Origin: Clarkia xantiana subsp. parviflora | Lineage: Eukaryota > Streptophyta > Magnoliopsida > Myrtales > Onagraceae | DNA length: 64,000 bases | Assembly: GCA_036873135.1 (NCBI GenBank) | Contig: JAPTYO010000008.1 | Span: forward strand, 38,572,819 to 38,636,818 | Direction: 5' to 3' | Position numbers and translations under genes: made by a program | Part shown: positions 42,721 through 55,494 of the stretch, piece after piece | How positions within the stretch are numbered: position 1 is the first letter of the stretch | Layout of the letters: each line of letters opens with the position of its first letter | The notes under the pieces: generated by a model | The model's input: only the letters and a program-made list of their open reading frames with translations | Databases searched by the model: none | Told to the model about the DNA's origin: nothing

Positions 42721-42840
42721 AAGGTGGCAGGATTTGAACCTATGGCCAGCCGGCCCCTGACCTGCTGGGTTGGGCAGCCGGGTTAGCACCCCTCGTCGCC
42801 TCTGTACCCGAAACAGATGCGCTGCGCTACCCAGCGCGTA
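42721..42840 (-). pseudogene. trnP-like mitochondrial tRNA interrupted by about 50 bp
   Basis: Minus strand. 42832-42799 gives the D-arm side GGTAGCGCAGCGCATC and an anticodon arm TCTGT-TTCGGGT-ACAGA (anticodon CGG, Pro). 42746-42721 gives GCCATAGGTTCAAATCCTGCCACC, the T-arm and 3' acceptor strand of plant mitochondrial trnP. The two are separated by about 52 bases (42747-42798), and the 5' acceptor strand does not pair. Either a pseudogene with an insertion or a recombination product. Confidence 0.6.
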
Positions 42841-43130
42841 ACCTTGTCTCCCCAAACCGTCTCCTGGTGTTTCCATTACCAATCGCGGGTAATCCCCCGA
42901 AACTTCAAATGACCAAACAAGGTCCAACAACCAACCTTCTCGAGCGAGAGTTCCACGATCACGACCAGCAACAACTTGTTGGGAGTAGGGGCATCCAAGC
43001 TCGCCCAACCTAGTAAAGGGGCTTGGAGATAGAGGGTTTTCTGGGGGGGATACTGTTTCCAGGGTGGATTTTTTAGATCAAATTGGACTAGTTGGGTAGA
43101 TAGAGGTGGTGAAATCTAACCTTTGCATCG

Positions 43131-43367
43131 ATGTTTGACAGGGCGGGTCGCTTGAGTGTCAAAACCAAGTGGTGCTTGTTTTTCCTTGGCAACTCGAACC
43201 AGCGTATGGCCTTTCCTCCTTTGATGACTCCCAGTAGAGAAAGCCTCAATTTGTTGATGTGGATTGAAAGGGGGATGGACATAGATCCTTCCGCAATTCC
43301 GTTGTGGAAAGCGGACACTGTTGGCAGTTTCATAAAGAAGTTACATAGGGAGAGGTACGAAGGTTAG
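43131..43367 (+). other. Unrecognised open frame of 78 codons in the NUMT
   Basis: A compact, varied-composition frame (contains MWIERGMDIDPSAIPLWKAD) that does not look random, in the mitochondrial-like block upstream of the nad1 intron end. I do not recognise it. It could be part of a mitochondrial orf or of a degraded element. Confidence 0.3.
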
Positions 43368-44395
43368 GCTACAGAGGTTTATCGGAAGTCGATCGCCTCT
43401 CCTTTTCAGTCGAGCCTTCCTATTGACATAGCCTTGGTGTTTGGCTCTGGGAACGGAGCTACAGATTGTTTATCTTGTTGCCAGAGTCCCCAGTGTTGAA
43501 GAGTCTCTCGGGGCACCTCCTCTATAGCATGCATGACAAAAGAAACTTGTTGTTTGAATCAACTTAGAAATTCTATTATATAAACGTTCCTCTACTTCGT
43601 AAACAACACATAGTTGCATTTTTCCACCTACGGGCCTTGTTGCCATAAGGTTAATGATTTACTCAACGAAATGTTAACCCTCAAGTATCTATCAATATGA
43701 GAGACTCGTTTAAAACCACTCTTGTCGCGACTTTCTCTTCATCGAGGAACATAAGTATGAGAAAGACGAGCTCTCTGCTAAGTGAAGACATGATTGGCCC
43801 TCCAATTCACAGTGACTCTCAATCACCTCGTTGATCTAAACCCTCGCAAACCAGCACCTGGTGTGAGATTTGCAGGAGAGAGCAGATCGGGAGGTTTCAG
43901 AAGCTTGCTCTCTCCGCACACTTGTGTACCTCTGTCTGTACCTGCGAACTCATTTCTCTCTCTCTTCCCATATTCAAATCAAAGGACGGTTTTGGGTACA
44001 TTGGTCCCTTCGTCTCGTCACGACGTTTGCTAGCGAGCGAGTCTGTCCGGCAACAACAAGGGAGGTGCCTTCTCAGCAACTCGTGTAATGTCGTCCTATG
44101 TTATGTATGAGGTGATTGATCTCTATGGTTCTCGCCGAAGGAAATAAGTTACCGTTCTTCCCAGACCATTGAACCATACGAAGGTGGAGTTTTCACTTGT
44201 ATTGTAGTCGGTCCGGAAGTTCGTTTCTGGCGACTAGCTTCTACCGCTAGCGCTTGGACTTGGAAGCAAGCTACAGCTACCTTGAATCAATCAGTGAATG
44301 AATGAAAAGGAACCGCTTACCGAGGAATAGAAAGGGAGGACAGGTTGGTTCGAGGACCCGTTGGTCAAAGGAAGGGGGGTACAGATTCCGGGACG

Positions 44396-44429
44396 GAGCC
44401 GTATGACGCGAGAGTGTCACGTACGGTTC
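44396..44429 (+). ncRNA. Group II intron domain V (nad1 last intron)
   Basis: GAGCCGTATGA ... TACGGTTC forms the 34-nt domain V hairpin, with AGC near the base and a GCGA/GAGA-type tetraloop. Domain VI and the exon follow within 75 bases. In plant mitochondria the last nad1 intron ends exactly this way. Only the 3' part of the intron is certain here; the matR ORF usually housed in it was not identified. Confidence 0.85.
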
Positions 44430-44501
44430 CTTTAATAAGGGTGTGATACCACCACCTATCAGGCCCGACGAGCGGTCCACGGAGTTGCATCCCTACTCAC
44501 C

Positions 44502-44760
44502 TGGTTTATGCACATCGCTCTCTCCAGGAGGTTGGCCGCCTATCCTAGATCTTCCCATTTTCAAAAAGATCTCGGGCTCGATCTGGTTTAGTATCAAGGT
44601 GATTCTCTTTTTGTTCCTATATATATGGGTCCGTGCAGCATTTCCACGATATAGTTATGATCAATTAATTGGACTTGGCCGGAAAGTGTTCTTGCCTCTA
44701 TCATTAGCTCGGGTAGTCCCTGTTTCTGGTGTTTTAGTCAAATTTCAATGGCTCCCTTAA
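44502..44760 (+). pseudogene. nad1: nad1 last exon (NADH dehydrogenase subunit 1), mitochondrial origin
   Basis: 259 bp, the known size of the plant nad1 terminal exon. Encodes [19 protein letters not shown], then [40 protein letters not shown] and the C-terminus FQWLP followed by TAA. The frame is fully open. In the organelle this exon is joined by splicing; in a nuclear copy it is not expected to be expressed. Confidence 0.92.
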
Positions 44761-47145
44761 TGTTGTGCGAGGGATTGCCCTCTTGAGTAATGGGAAGGGG
44801 AAGCGGGATAGGCCCCGAAGATTTCCGTTAAGAAGTTGGGGTTCAAAATCTTACTTGCTAAAAGCTCTGGCTGTCTGAATGTGGAATTTCATGCTGCCTC
44901 ATTATGCCTACAATCTATCATTACAATCTTTCATATCTACCTTGAACAGATTTCGGACGAGTCAAAGGGGTGACCGATCCATGACAGCCAGTAAAACACA
45001 GAAGAGAGAGAGCACGCACAGACATGTCCCGAATTCCGCTCTTGAAGTTGTAGCTAGAACTTAAAGCAGCGAATTGTAACTTCAGCTTATGGAATTGGTT
45101 ATTAACTAAGCATTATTTTAGGCAGGCAGCTTGCTTTTATGGCTCATGTATGAACAGCAAAACTCATGCAGATTGACCTGGATGATCCTAGGGGGGGGGG
45201 GGTATCAAACTCGTGAGAGAAAGACACCTTTCCTTTCGCTGAACGCAATCAATACAATTTATTGGTGACAGGACACCACTTCTTAAGAGGGATTGCCAAT
45301 ACAGGTCTAAAGTCCCCAGGTAATACTTGTCACTAGGTAAGTTCCCCCAACTCTTTTTTTCAATGCTTCGGGGAACAACATGTCGACGGAACAAAGAGGA
45401 AGAAGGCTCGATTCGTGGATTCGCTCTCAGCACTGCTAAAATAAAATAAGGGAAGCCTGCTTGCTTCTATAAAACCAGAAACTTTCATCCCTGGGCGGCT
45501 TGAGCCAATGCTAAGAAAAAATGCACAAAGCATTGCCATTGAGCCAGTTGTTGGGGAGTAGCCCGGGGTACTTGCTCTAATAAATAACTTTATCTCTTTG
45601 GCCCAATTAGGGGAGAGCGAGCTTCCTGAACTCCAGAAGTGGACGGATTACCCGAGGAGTTTTACCGTTGACGACAGCAGCGGGAATGGCTTTTCAAAAG
45701 CAGCTGCTAAGGACCACCAAGAAGTCCCGCAGCGGAATCCCCGGCCAATGCCTTTCATGAGCAGGATACGGTTTCCTGACGTGACTAATACTAAGAAAAC
45801 TTATAGAAAAAAAAGTAGTTAAAGCAGGAGAAGAAAGAGCTATTGCAGTGGCAACGACTTCTTCCTAAGAGGAAAAGTAAAGGAAGCTAAAGTGAATTCT
45901 ATCTTTCAACCCGTGCATACACCTTTTTGAGGTAGTTGTGGTAGTTCCATATATCTTATCTGAATCGCGGTCATGAAATGTAGGAAATCCAGTTCCAGCA
46001 TCATCCTATGTTGATTAAGAAAAAGGCTTTGTCTCTTCCCTCAAGAGCTAAATCGACTGCAGATCAACGCAGCATCGCTTATTCCTCCAACGGCTTCTTC
46101 AACAATAGACAGAGCACCGGAGTCATTCAAAGAGCTAGCAATTCCTTTTTTCACACCCGGAGTGGAATTAGGGGATAGGACTTTGCCTGCTATCTTGATT
46201 GCTGCTACTTTGATTTCTCTGATCTTTCCCGGTGGAAGGTAAAAGGACTTTGGCTGTTCAAAGCAGAGAAGGTGATCTACGACCATCCTCTCTTCCTATC
46301 GCACCGAGAGCCTGAGCTTCTTCTATCACTCGATTCGGCTGTTGTGAAAATCGAAGGCGACCATAGGGAGGGCTTTGAACGAGGAAAGAAAGCAGCCTAA
46401 CTATATGATAGCACCCAGTGTGCCACATTTGCTTCCTCAAACATCTATCACAGCTTCTTCAACACTACTTGGGAATCTCGCTTATTGCCTTTCGCCTAGT
46501 CTTTATTGCCTTGGCCTGGAGCCGGGTCAGCAAAAAGCATTTACGCCGGGTGTGGGATCTTTCACCCTCTCTACTAGCCTTTCCTCCAACTGTGGAAATT
46601 CCGGATCTTCCAAATGAAACTTCGATTACTCAAGCAATTCTTGGTCCCAGCTACCGACTGACGAGCAACAACATCAGCAACAGAAAGGACTAGCGCCTCT
46701 TCTTCCTTCACACCTTCAATCTGTCATGAGCCCAGAGGCATTCATTCTTCTCCTAGTCCTCGCTTTCCCACGCTTAGCACGCATACATGTGATTCTTCTT
46801 CCATCTCTTTTTATCTCCATTGGTAAAGGAAGACTAGCTAGAAAGAGAATTGGCTACTTTCTTCCTGAGAGTTCTATCCCTGTGCTGTGACTATTCACTC
46901 AACCTAAGGCTATCGAGAAGGGATTGATTCTATTCACAGACTGCTTTCCTTCTTGTCCACGCTTTGAAGGCTATGAGACAAATTCATAGTAAGCACAGCT
47001 CTTGCTTATCCCCTTGCCATCTATTCATGTTTGGCACTGAAGAATGAGGAAGGAACGAGCGATTTTTTTACTTTATTCGCCTTATCTTAAACAGTGTTGA
47101 GGCAAGAAAAAGATGACACGAACAATGAGATGAGAAGATGTCTTT
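44761..47145. other. Mitochondrial-like spacer, no gene identified
   Basis: Contains several short open frames of 60-105 codons on both strands, none with a motif I recognise, and a G run at 45189-45202. Confidence 0.5.
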
Positions 47146-48150
47146 GTGCCTGTATTTCACTGCGGTCAAGCTTCGGCATTATCTGTTTCCGAGGCAAACA
47201 AAGGTCATGTGAGGGATAGAACTGATTTGATCAAACACATGTTATCGATACCTTTTTTTTTCAAAGATAGGATTGGAAAATGGCTTTTTGCCTTATCAGA
47301 GTTTTCATTCAATTATTTACCACAACAATCGGTCAAAGGAAAGGTCTTAGCCTTATTTTTTATAAAAAAATAAGTCTTTCTTAGGAAAGCAGTTGCCCGA
47401 TCAGGATGATGAAGAGGTCATTCGTTTGACCACAACTCCATGACAAATGTATTTCGATGGCTCTAGTACGCAAGGTGGCGCGGGAGCAGGTATTGCTTTC
47501 TTTTTTCTCTCTTAATGATCGTCTTTCTCACCATTCATGTCAGCTTCATTTTCCATGCACGAACAACGTAGCTGAGTATGAAACCTTCCTTATCGGATTA
47601 GAACTATCTGCGGCAATGGGCATGCGATCCATCCACATTAAGAAGGATGATTTTCAGCTAGTAGTGACAGAAGTCATCGCAGAGTATGAGGTAATATATG
47701 CAAAGCAGGAGCCATACACAAAAGGAGCCCTAGACTCGATTCCCCGAGTTTTATGAAATGTTGATTAACCATGTACCGAGAAGGGCCAATGTTGAGGCTA
47801 ACACAGCGGCCCAGCTGGCTTCGCCGTTTGAGATATCCTAATCGGACAACTGAACAAACGAAAAAAGGACTATTCCAACAGCATTCCAGAAAACTTTTGA
47901 CTGTCACATAATGGAACCAGAAGAGACCGGGCAGGAAGAGAATTCCACCTCTCGTCGGATACTTGTCCGATCCTTCTAAAGAAACTCCCAGGTCACTAAA
48001 ACAACAAGCTTTGAATTATGCTTTGATTGACGTAATATTGTATCGGCGTGGAAAGGACGGATTGCTCCTCTGGTGTGTGAGTAAGCAAGAAGCCGAAAAA
48101 ATGTTGTTTCAAGTCCATGATGGAATATACTAGGTGGATCACATCAAGCA
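47146..48150 (+). pseudogene. Gypsy (Tat-like) RNase H and integrase zinc-domain fragment
   Basis: 47146-47370 matches the end of the Gypsy RNase H (DRTDLIKHMLS, GKWLFALSEFSFNYLPQ). 47450-47700 matches the second RNase H (FDGSSTQGGAGAGIA, NNVAEYETFLIGLE). 47990-48130 matches the integrase lead-in (LNYALIDVILYRRGK, EAEKMLFQVHDGI). Frameshifts and stops are frequent. It sits inside the mitochondrial-like block, so it was either transferred with it or marks its right part. Confidence 0.75.
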
Positions 48151-49340
48151 GGCGTTGATCAGCGTTGGCTAATCAGAAGGCATGAGCGAAAAGGCAAAGG
48201 GAATTACATGGGACAAGATGCGATCGAGGTTGTGGGAGAAATTTTGACCCCCCTCCCCCCCCCCCCCCCCGACCGATCGATTAGACCCAAAGCTTGTTCC
48301 AAAGGTTTCACTTCGCTTTAAAGGATAAATAGAGGGGAGAGAAGCGTACAATAAAGCCCCTACTCCTACCGCAGAGTTCTACCAATTGTTTATTCGCAAT
48401 GGCTTGAACGAATCCGACGAAGAATCCCTTGCTTGATCTTGAACAACCGATTCCTGTTTATTCGAGAACTGATTCTTCTATAGATGATAAAACAGCCAAA
48501 GACCCTATTGGGCATTCTCCGCCTATTCTTTTTTATTCATTCTCAAATTGTTTACATAGTGAAATTCCGCAGACAATTGTATAGGAAATAGTGCTAAATA
48601 CATTTTACACTAGGGGTTTTACGATTACCCTTTCAAAGTCTTTACTCGTATTCCACCAACAACTCGCGTATCGTATAGAGCTTTATCCTATTCAAAGATC
48701 AGCCCTCTGGCCTCGGATGTCCATGTAAAGGACACGACGGGCATGTATACCTTCTTTAACTTCTATTAAGTCTCCATCTTTATCTGATCTGATCCGAACT
48801 CCGGAATCAGTCTGTCGGGATTTGTAGAGCGTTAGAACGCGTCTTCTGGTCCTCATGTGGATTCCCATCTGATTCATTAAAGCTTTGTTTTCTCAGTAAG
48901 AAGATCGCAGTCTGCTAGGATCTAGTCCATGAAAGAAAGACCTTTTCTGCTATAGAGCCAATATGATCATATGGATCCTTCCTTGAAAGAATCGCAAGAG
49001 TCAATTGCTTAATAAGCAAACAGGAAAAGCAAACAAAAAGGGTGGAGATCAATTAACACAAGGGAAGCCATCCATCGAGACCATATTCTCGATTCGTCTA
49101 CACCAGACGAGGCGAGCTAATTAAGCTTATATAGCGGAGGCAGCTTAGCCAGTTCAACCAGTAATAAGAGTTTCAGTTAGGAGAGTTAGGCCAGTTCTTT
49201 ATCCGCTCCATCTATCTATCCGGTTTATAGGATGAATTGAAACAAGCCAACCACAACTCAAAAGGCATAGGCCTTATATAGAAGAAGGTAGCCTTATCGA
49301 AAGAGTTGTTTTCCTAGCTTCACTTCCCTCTCATGCTATC
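48151..49340. other. Right part of the NUMT, no gene identified
   Basis: Begins with a C-rich run (48247-48269). A minus-strand open frame at 48877-48692 (61 codons, contains RTRRRVLTLYKSRQTDSGVR) has non-random composition but is not recognised. Composition returns to AT-rich nuclear type after about 49340. Confidence 0.4.
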
Positions 49341-49457
49341 TTTCATGAATCCTCGTATTGGGCTTTTAAGAATAGTTTACGAAAAGATATTCTCATAAAA
49401 TATAATTTTAGATTACAATGTTTGATTGTGCTGCAATATGAAACGTAATGTTAAATC

Positions 49458-49922
49458 TGTTGGCATTTGGTGAATGGGCCGCCGTAATAGGAGCCCTTTA
49501 ATATAATTCCAACACCTAAGTAACTAGGTAATGTCACAATAGAGATTTTTGGTCATGCCTAAAATTCCAATTGACACGAGAGGCCCAAAATTGGGCCTCC
49601 CCTTTACACTAATGTGGCCGGCCGAACTAGGGTTTCACCCTAGGTGGGTTTTAACCCACCTCCTCTATAAATAGAGAGTGTCATGGATTTATTCAGGGTT
49701 AACCACTTTACTCCTAAGTGTTGAGAAAAAAGAAATCCCTCCTCCCTGACACCATAGTTTCGGCCGAACCTATACTAGCAAGAAGGTGCCAAATTGCTTC
49801 GAGCAATTATCCCGGAGATCCATCATGCCGAAGAATTGAAAGAGGTTTTGCTGTGGAGACCATTCCGTGTAGGTGATTCCTTATCTAGAATCCTTACAGG
49901 AGCCATTCGGGGGACCGCGAAC
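49458..49922 (+). repeat. LTR of family X, left part (interrupted)
   Basis: Starts TGTTGGCATTTGGTGAATGGG and runs to GGACCGCGAAC, where a Copia element is inserted. The right part is at 58412-58539. The arrangement is verified by the uninterrupted stretch GGACCGCGAACTCCCCTC in the second copy at about 63270. No internal region is attached, so probably a solo LTR. Confidence 0.82.
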
Positions 49923-50482
49923 TGTTAGCATATGGTGACGTGGCGCCGTAATAGGAGCCCGTTAATTAAGGGAATTACCTAAGTTAATTAGGTAATTGTC
50001 AATCTGGGCTAATTGAGCCAAATCCAATTACTAATTGACAAGGGAGGCCCAAAATTGGGCATTCCCCTTATACATGCAATTCGGCCGGCCACCCTATACT
50101 ATATTGGTTGGAGTTGCCATTTGGCAACTCCACCATTACTATACATAGGGTGTCTGCTAAGGGTTTATTCACTCATTCATAATAACAAGGATCTCCATTG
50201 AGAACACTTGTTTCCCTTAGTTATATTTCGGCACCATCACATTTGGTCTGAGGTTCCATCTCCGTTGAAGAATCGATCAGAGGTCTTGTTGTGAAGCTAC
50301 ATCGTGTGGGACTTCTTCTAACGAAGAACTTGCACGTGGTTCCGCCGGAGGATCAGAACTCCATCCACATCGTTCTTGGGAAGGAAAGCTAAAAGGTATG
50401 TGTACTAATTCCGCTGCGTAGATTAGATTTCTTGCTAGTATACGTTTAGCATTCTGTAGTATTACGTCCCCGTAATCCAACA
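49923..50482 (+). repeat. 5' LTR of Copia Z
   Basis: 560 bp, TGTTAGCA...CCAACA. Carries GTTAATTAAGGGAATTACC near its start and a CTATACATAGGG TATA-like site at about 50139. Confidence 0.93.
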
Positions 50483-51201
50483 GTGGTATCAGAGCCTGTG
50501 TTAGAAGTTCTTAAAATTTTGATAAAATGATGTTCTTGATGTTCATAAAAACTGAATTTTTGATGTTCATGAACACCATGAAGAATCCGAAATTTTTAAG
50601 TAGATTTCGTGAGTTTGATCTTTAAAAAACTTAAAATTTTCAAATTTGCATGTTTTTCTAGATCAAAACCGAATTTTTCATGATCAATTTAAGTTTGATG
50701 TTCATGATCTTCAAGAACAACATGAGTTTTATCAAGAACAGGTTTTGGATTCATGATCAAGTTAGAGTTTGATCTTAAAATTTGACAACTTTTCCAATTT
50801 TCTTGTTAGTGCCGAAAATTTCTAGGGGTGTTTTAGGTAAAAAATTTAATTTTCTTTGCCACCAAGCAATTAAAAATTCGGCACAATCTATAATAGATAT
50901 AGGTTGCCATTTTTAAATTTTATTAATAGGTAACTATATCTAGAAGTTGGAAATAAGGATAGGTTCTAATATAATATTGTAAAAGATATTAACTATCAAT
51001 ATATATGGATTAAAATAGGGTTAATATATATATTGATAGATTTAGTTACTATTAAACAATTAAGAAGATATATTGTCTACATATTTTAATCCCTAAAAGA
51101 TATATTCGACAATATATATATATATATATATTTCGGCTGAAAATATATTAATATATATATTTATATTGTTGATTGATTTATATCTTAAAGATAGAATCCT
51201 G

Positions 51202-51244
<43 letters not shown>

Positions 51245-51315
51245 CGGCCAAAATTGTATATTAATATATATTTATATTGTTGATTGATTTACATCTCAAA
51301 GATAGAATCTTAACA

Positions 51316-51346
<31 letters not shown>

Positions 51347-52713
51347 CCGGATTTTTTTATATATATATATATATATATAAGCATTATTGGAAATTATTTT
51401 ATATAATTAATAATTCTTGATGGCTAAGTTAAGTTTTATGGTGGATTTTAAAATCCTACTTAGCCTAAAGAATTATTTCGGCCGAACCCTAGGGTTCATG
51501 GGCCGGTCCAATTGCTAAACCGGATCGGGATAAACCTATCCGGGTTTTCTTAATCGGGTCGGTTCGGACCATATTAACTAAATTGAACCTAATCTAACCG
51601 GTTTTGAGTGATAAAACAAACCACTATCTTATTTTATTGAACCGTTTCGGACCAAACCGGGATTTTTAAAAACAGACCGAGTTGAACCGGATTTTAAAAT
51701 TTGGACCGAACCTCTTTAAAATTTTCGGAAATTTTAAATTGTTCAATAAAATAGGATGTCAAATTTTAAATCCAAAATGTTTTCGAACTTTAAAATTAGC
51801 CTAAACAGTGCTCTTAGGGTTTGTGTTTTAATACACGGTTTCAATCAAAACCCTAATGCCTGGTTTCGATTATGGGGATGGATCTCGGACTTGCATGTTT
51901 TTGGGACTGGATTAAATTAGTGGGCTGATTTGCAATTGTTTATTTTCTGCATCATATATTTTGATATAATTAGAACTGTCGTCTTGACCTAGTCAAGCTA
52001 GCTGGAAATTATATTGCGAGCATTGAGCTCTGGGATTTAAATATATGGTTTGCGCAATAGGATAGACATGCTATGCTGATTGAAAGTGCCTACAATCCAT
52101 GTCTAGAAATTCGCATGATTTATTGTAAGCATGAATTGCAAAACAACCCCTAATATTTTCAAAGCGTTTTATAAAACCGAAAACCAGTCGCCAATTATGC
52201 ATGATGTGTGCGGATATTGCATGTTTTGACGCGTATGCTAGGATGTTCGCAATAGAACGGATGTGATAATTTACTTTACGTAGAATTATGTATGCTAGGA
52301 ACATTAGACGCGTGACGCGTAAGCATGTTGTGTTCGATATTTATGGCATGGTATGATGATTTGCTAGATGTAGTATAATTATAAATATGGATGCGTAAAT
52401 TATCGGATAATTTTACAAAATCATAAGGGCCTTAGGAAAGGCAAGATCGGGTATGCTTATTTGAAAATTCCCGTTCCGGTAATTTGCAATAGAATAACCA
52501 TTTTCAAAAGACTGATCTATTAGATTGAAAACGACAATAGTGTGAATTCTTTCACGACACCCCCTTCCTCGGTTTACTGAAGGTTGGTTTGGTTTAGTGA
52601 CTGGAGAATCACTATTCGTCGTATTCCATCATAATAGATAATCCGATGTTTGCAACTCTGTCAAAATTTTGTTCTCTTCCTAAACTTTGCATGATTGTCA
52701 ATGTGTTAATATA
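50483..52713 (+). other. Copia Z leader, AT-rich, non-coding
   Basis: Starts with the primer site and a run of GTTCATGA/TTTTTGAT-rich sequence that recurs after the family X primer site at 63409, so X and Z are related. Contains TA microsatellites at 51115-51130, 51205-51241, 51317-51341 and 51359-51380, and an ACCGG/GGTTCGG-rich patch (51500-51720). Confidence 0.7.
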
Positions 52714-53552
52714 GATGGCTGCAACTAGCAATGTCATTTCCCAGTTAAATAAGGGAATAAGATTGAATAGCGGTTATTATAAATATGGAATGAACGAGTT
52801 AAGATGATAATATCTGAAATAAGAGGTCTGGAGCATTTGACCACAAAACGAACTAGGCCTGAGGGAGACCTCACAGATGAGCAAAAGACATTCTATGATG
52901 AATGGGATGTCAAGGATCATGATGTTCGTTCCACCTTGCTCTCTATGCTGGAAGACGAGATCCTCTATAGGTTTGACCATTTGGGAAATGGTGTCTACAC
53001 CATTGCCCAAAAGAGAGCGTTAAACATCGCTCTTGACACCTATAAGAAGAATCCCAAGCATACGATAAAAGATCATATTATGCATATGTGTAACTTGATC
53101 GCTGAGCTCAAGGAAGCAGGTGAAAACCTGTCTGAGGAACACAAATCAACTACATAATCCGCTCTTTACCCGACTTTTGGAATATCATGAAAATGAGCTT
53201 TACCCATGCTACCCATCTCGATACTCTCGAGAAGGTACAAGTTCATCTTGCGCTGGAGGAAGATAGAATCAAGGCTGAAAAGTCTAGATCTGAAATGCAT
53301 ATTGCATCCTCCGTTCCAACCGAACAAAAGGAGAAGCGCAAGAGAAAGGGAAAAAGCTCTCATAACAAAACTGAGAAGTTTGTGGCGAACAAATCCCAGA
53401 AGAAGTTTAAACGCAAACAATCTGGTGGTAAGAAAAAGCAAGCAAAGCAGACACGTAAAGAGAAAACTCGAACGTGTTTCAGGTGTGGCGTGAAAGGACA
53501 CCTGGCTAATGCTTGCACTAATCCTCATAAGGTACGTAAAGAGAAAAGATGA
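52714..53552 (+). pseudogene. Copia Z gag, broken
   Basis: An ATG at 52714 (MAATSNVISQLNKG) opens a capsid-like start. Frame changes then lead to 52804-53157 (TLLSMLEDEILYRFDHL region) and 53187-53552, which holds a Lys-rich tail and a CCHC zinc knuckle CFRCGVKGHLANAC (about residues 97-110). Stops and frameshifts at about 52800 and 53155 disable it. Confidence 0.8.
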
Positions 53553-55490
53553 TAAAAATCATTCATTCTCTTTTGCTTATAATCACTCGAGAGTAATTCA
53601 TTTTCTTTTGAATTACAAAACCGAGAAACAGAAGCAACGACCTGATCGAGGATGCCCCAGAAGAATGAAGATGGAATGAGAGATTCTTTATCTTTAGATT
53701 TGCTAAAACTTCTACTTTTATTTCTGTTTGAAAATACTCTTAAATAAGTTTCTTGGTGGAACACATTATTTTCCGAGTATTTAGTAATAGTTGAATTGAG
53801 TATTGAATTTATCATCGTTCGTTTTTATCCTATTCACGCTATTCAACACATTGCTCAAGCATCCTTATTTGTTAAAGTACTTCATTATAGTTTGTATCCC
53901 AAATAATGTGCATGTTTAAAACCGATCTTGCTTCTAAATTTGGAGACTAAAACGATTCTCAAAGCCACGGTTTTTAACCGGGTATGCGTGAGGCGCATGT
54001 CACCTCGAAAAACGAGACACATCGTTTTAGAATACAAATTTAATAATCAAGTATTTTTATGAATGCGGAATTTTCATTTGTAATTCTTCAGATATAACTC
54101 ATTGATAACTACTTAGATTTTATGTAAGCCTTCCAGCTACTATAATCTAATTAGAATATCAACCATGGAATTAAAAGCGACAGCTTAAATGCATGGTCCA
54201 TAAGATAGATAAATCTATGGATGAGTTAAATAAACGAAAAGAAGTAGTCGGTAAAACGACTCTCCCACCATTAGCCTTGAACGAAGAGTTTGGCTAAAAG
54301 TATACATTAAACACTTCAAGAAACATATTTCAGAATTACATAATGTTAGAGGTGCACATTAATTGTTCCTGCGGGATGAGATTAATTTAACTCACATTAA
54401 TGTAAAACACTATGTTCTGACAAAATCGGTTAACACGTTACCATAAAAGCTAATGAATGATTCGGGTAAAACCTTATCACAAAGACGCATTAATTTGCGC
54501 ATTACAAACGAGTATTCATTAAGTGTACGCACTACTCACGAAGAATACGAGTTTTAAAATTAGCTTGGAACAATGGTTTCGTGGATAAACATGACACATT
54601 ATAAAGGTTTGAGGATGAATTTCCAACGCTTTGCAGAACGAAACAAGCTAGTACTGATTGAGTTAACAGATGGTTGATGGAGATTCTCAGGTCCCACTTA
54701 CTTCGAGTGGGAGAATTGATGATTGATTTGGTAAATGATGATGGAAACGTCTTCATAATAAATCCAGTGAGAGGGCTCACTCCCCCTCACACATAATCAT
54801 CACTAAATTTCAAAATGTGAATCAAGTCGGACATGATAATCATGATAATGAACTATTTCAACTACCCATTTTTTCCTAGTGGGAGTGGAATAACCAACTT
54901 CGTTCCAGATCCTAGTGATCGAGGAATACATCTCGGAGGTGAAAACCCGAGACCGAGAGGATATTCCAAGTAAGTTCAACCACCACCATTGTTCCCATTG
55001 GGAGTAATGCCCCGATAAGAAGCATTATTCTGAGTGGGAGTAACGATCAGACTAAAACATGGGATTAACGTGCCTAGACATAGTAAAAGGCATCGAACTT
55101 CTCTCGAGAAGTATCCCATCAAACGAGAAGTGTTAAACATCTTGATGTTCGTTCTTGAACCAGTGACGGTTCAGCAAGCAAAGGAAGGACCTCAAAACGA
55201 TGGAATGAAGGAAAACAATGGAGGATGAAATTGCATAAATAAGAACTAATTCAGTTTTAGTCTTTAGTTGATTTATCTGTTAACCACAGAACTAGAAAGT
55301 GAAATCTTAGAATTCACTTATGGTGGAAATTTCGAGTGATGAAAAAATCAAATAATTGCGAAAGGATATACCCAAATTCACGGAGTGAACTTTGATAAAG
55401 ACGGACTCACCGACTATGCGTTACACCATAGTCAGGGTCGTCCTTGCCAATGACTGCAAGTCTCGAACTCGAGCATGCATCAAATGGACA
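53553..55490 (+). other. Copia Z middle region without recognisable protease or integrase
   Basis: No DTGA-type protease, HHCC or DDE motif was found in any frame. The sequence is AT-rich with short frames, so the region is either deleted and replaced or degraded beyond recognition. Confidence 0.55.
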
Positions 55491-55494
55491 TTAA

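Larger units (their letters stand above)
42214..49340. mobile_element. Mitochondrial DNA insertion (NUMT), about 7.1 kb
   Basis: Base composition changes sharply from AT-rich to balanced at about 42214. The block contains the nad9 3' end, a trnP-like remnant, and group II intron domain V joined to nad1 exon 5, all plus-strand except the tRNA. Long intervening stretches have the look of plant mitochondrial spacer (long homopolymer runs at 45189-45202 and 48247-48269, short unrelated ORFs). It also carries Gypsy remnants, as plant mitochondrial genomes often do. The exact borders are estimated from composition. Confidence 0.82.

Noticed and set aside
43500..44395. matR maturase within the nad1 intron
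   Set aside because: The intron position would suit matR, but no RT-type or maturase motif could be recognised in any frame.
48692..48877. Organellar ribosomal or photosystem gene on the minus strand
   Set aside because: The 61-codon frame did not match any organellar protein I can recall with confidence, so no identity is claimed.
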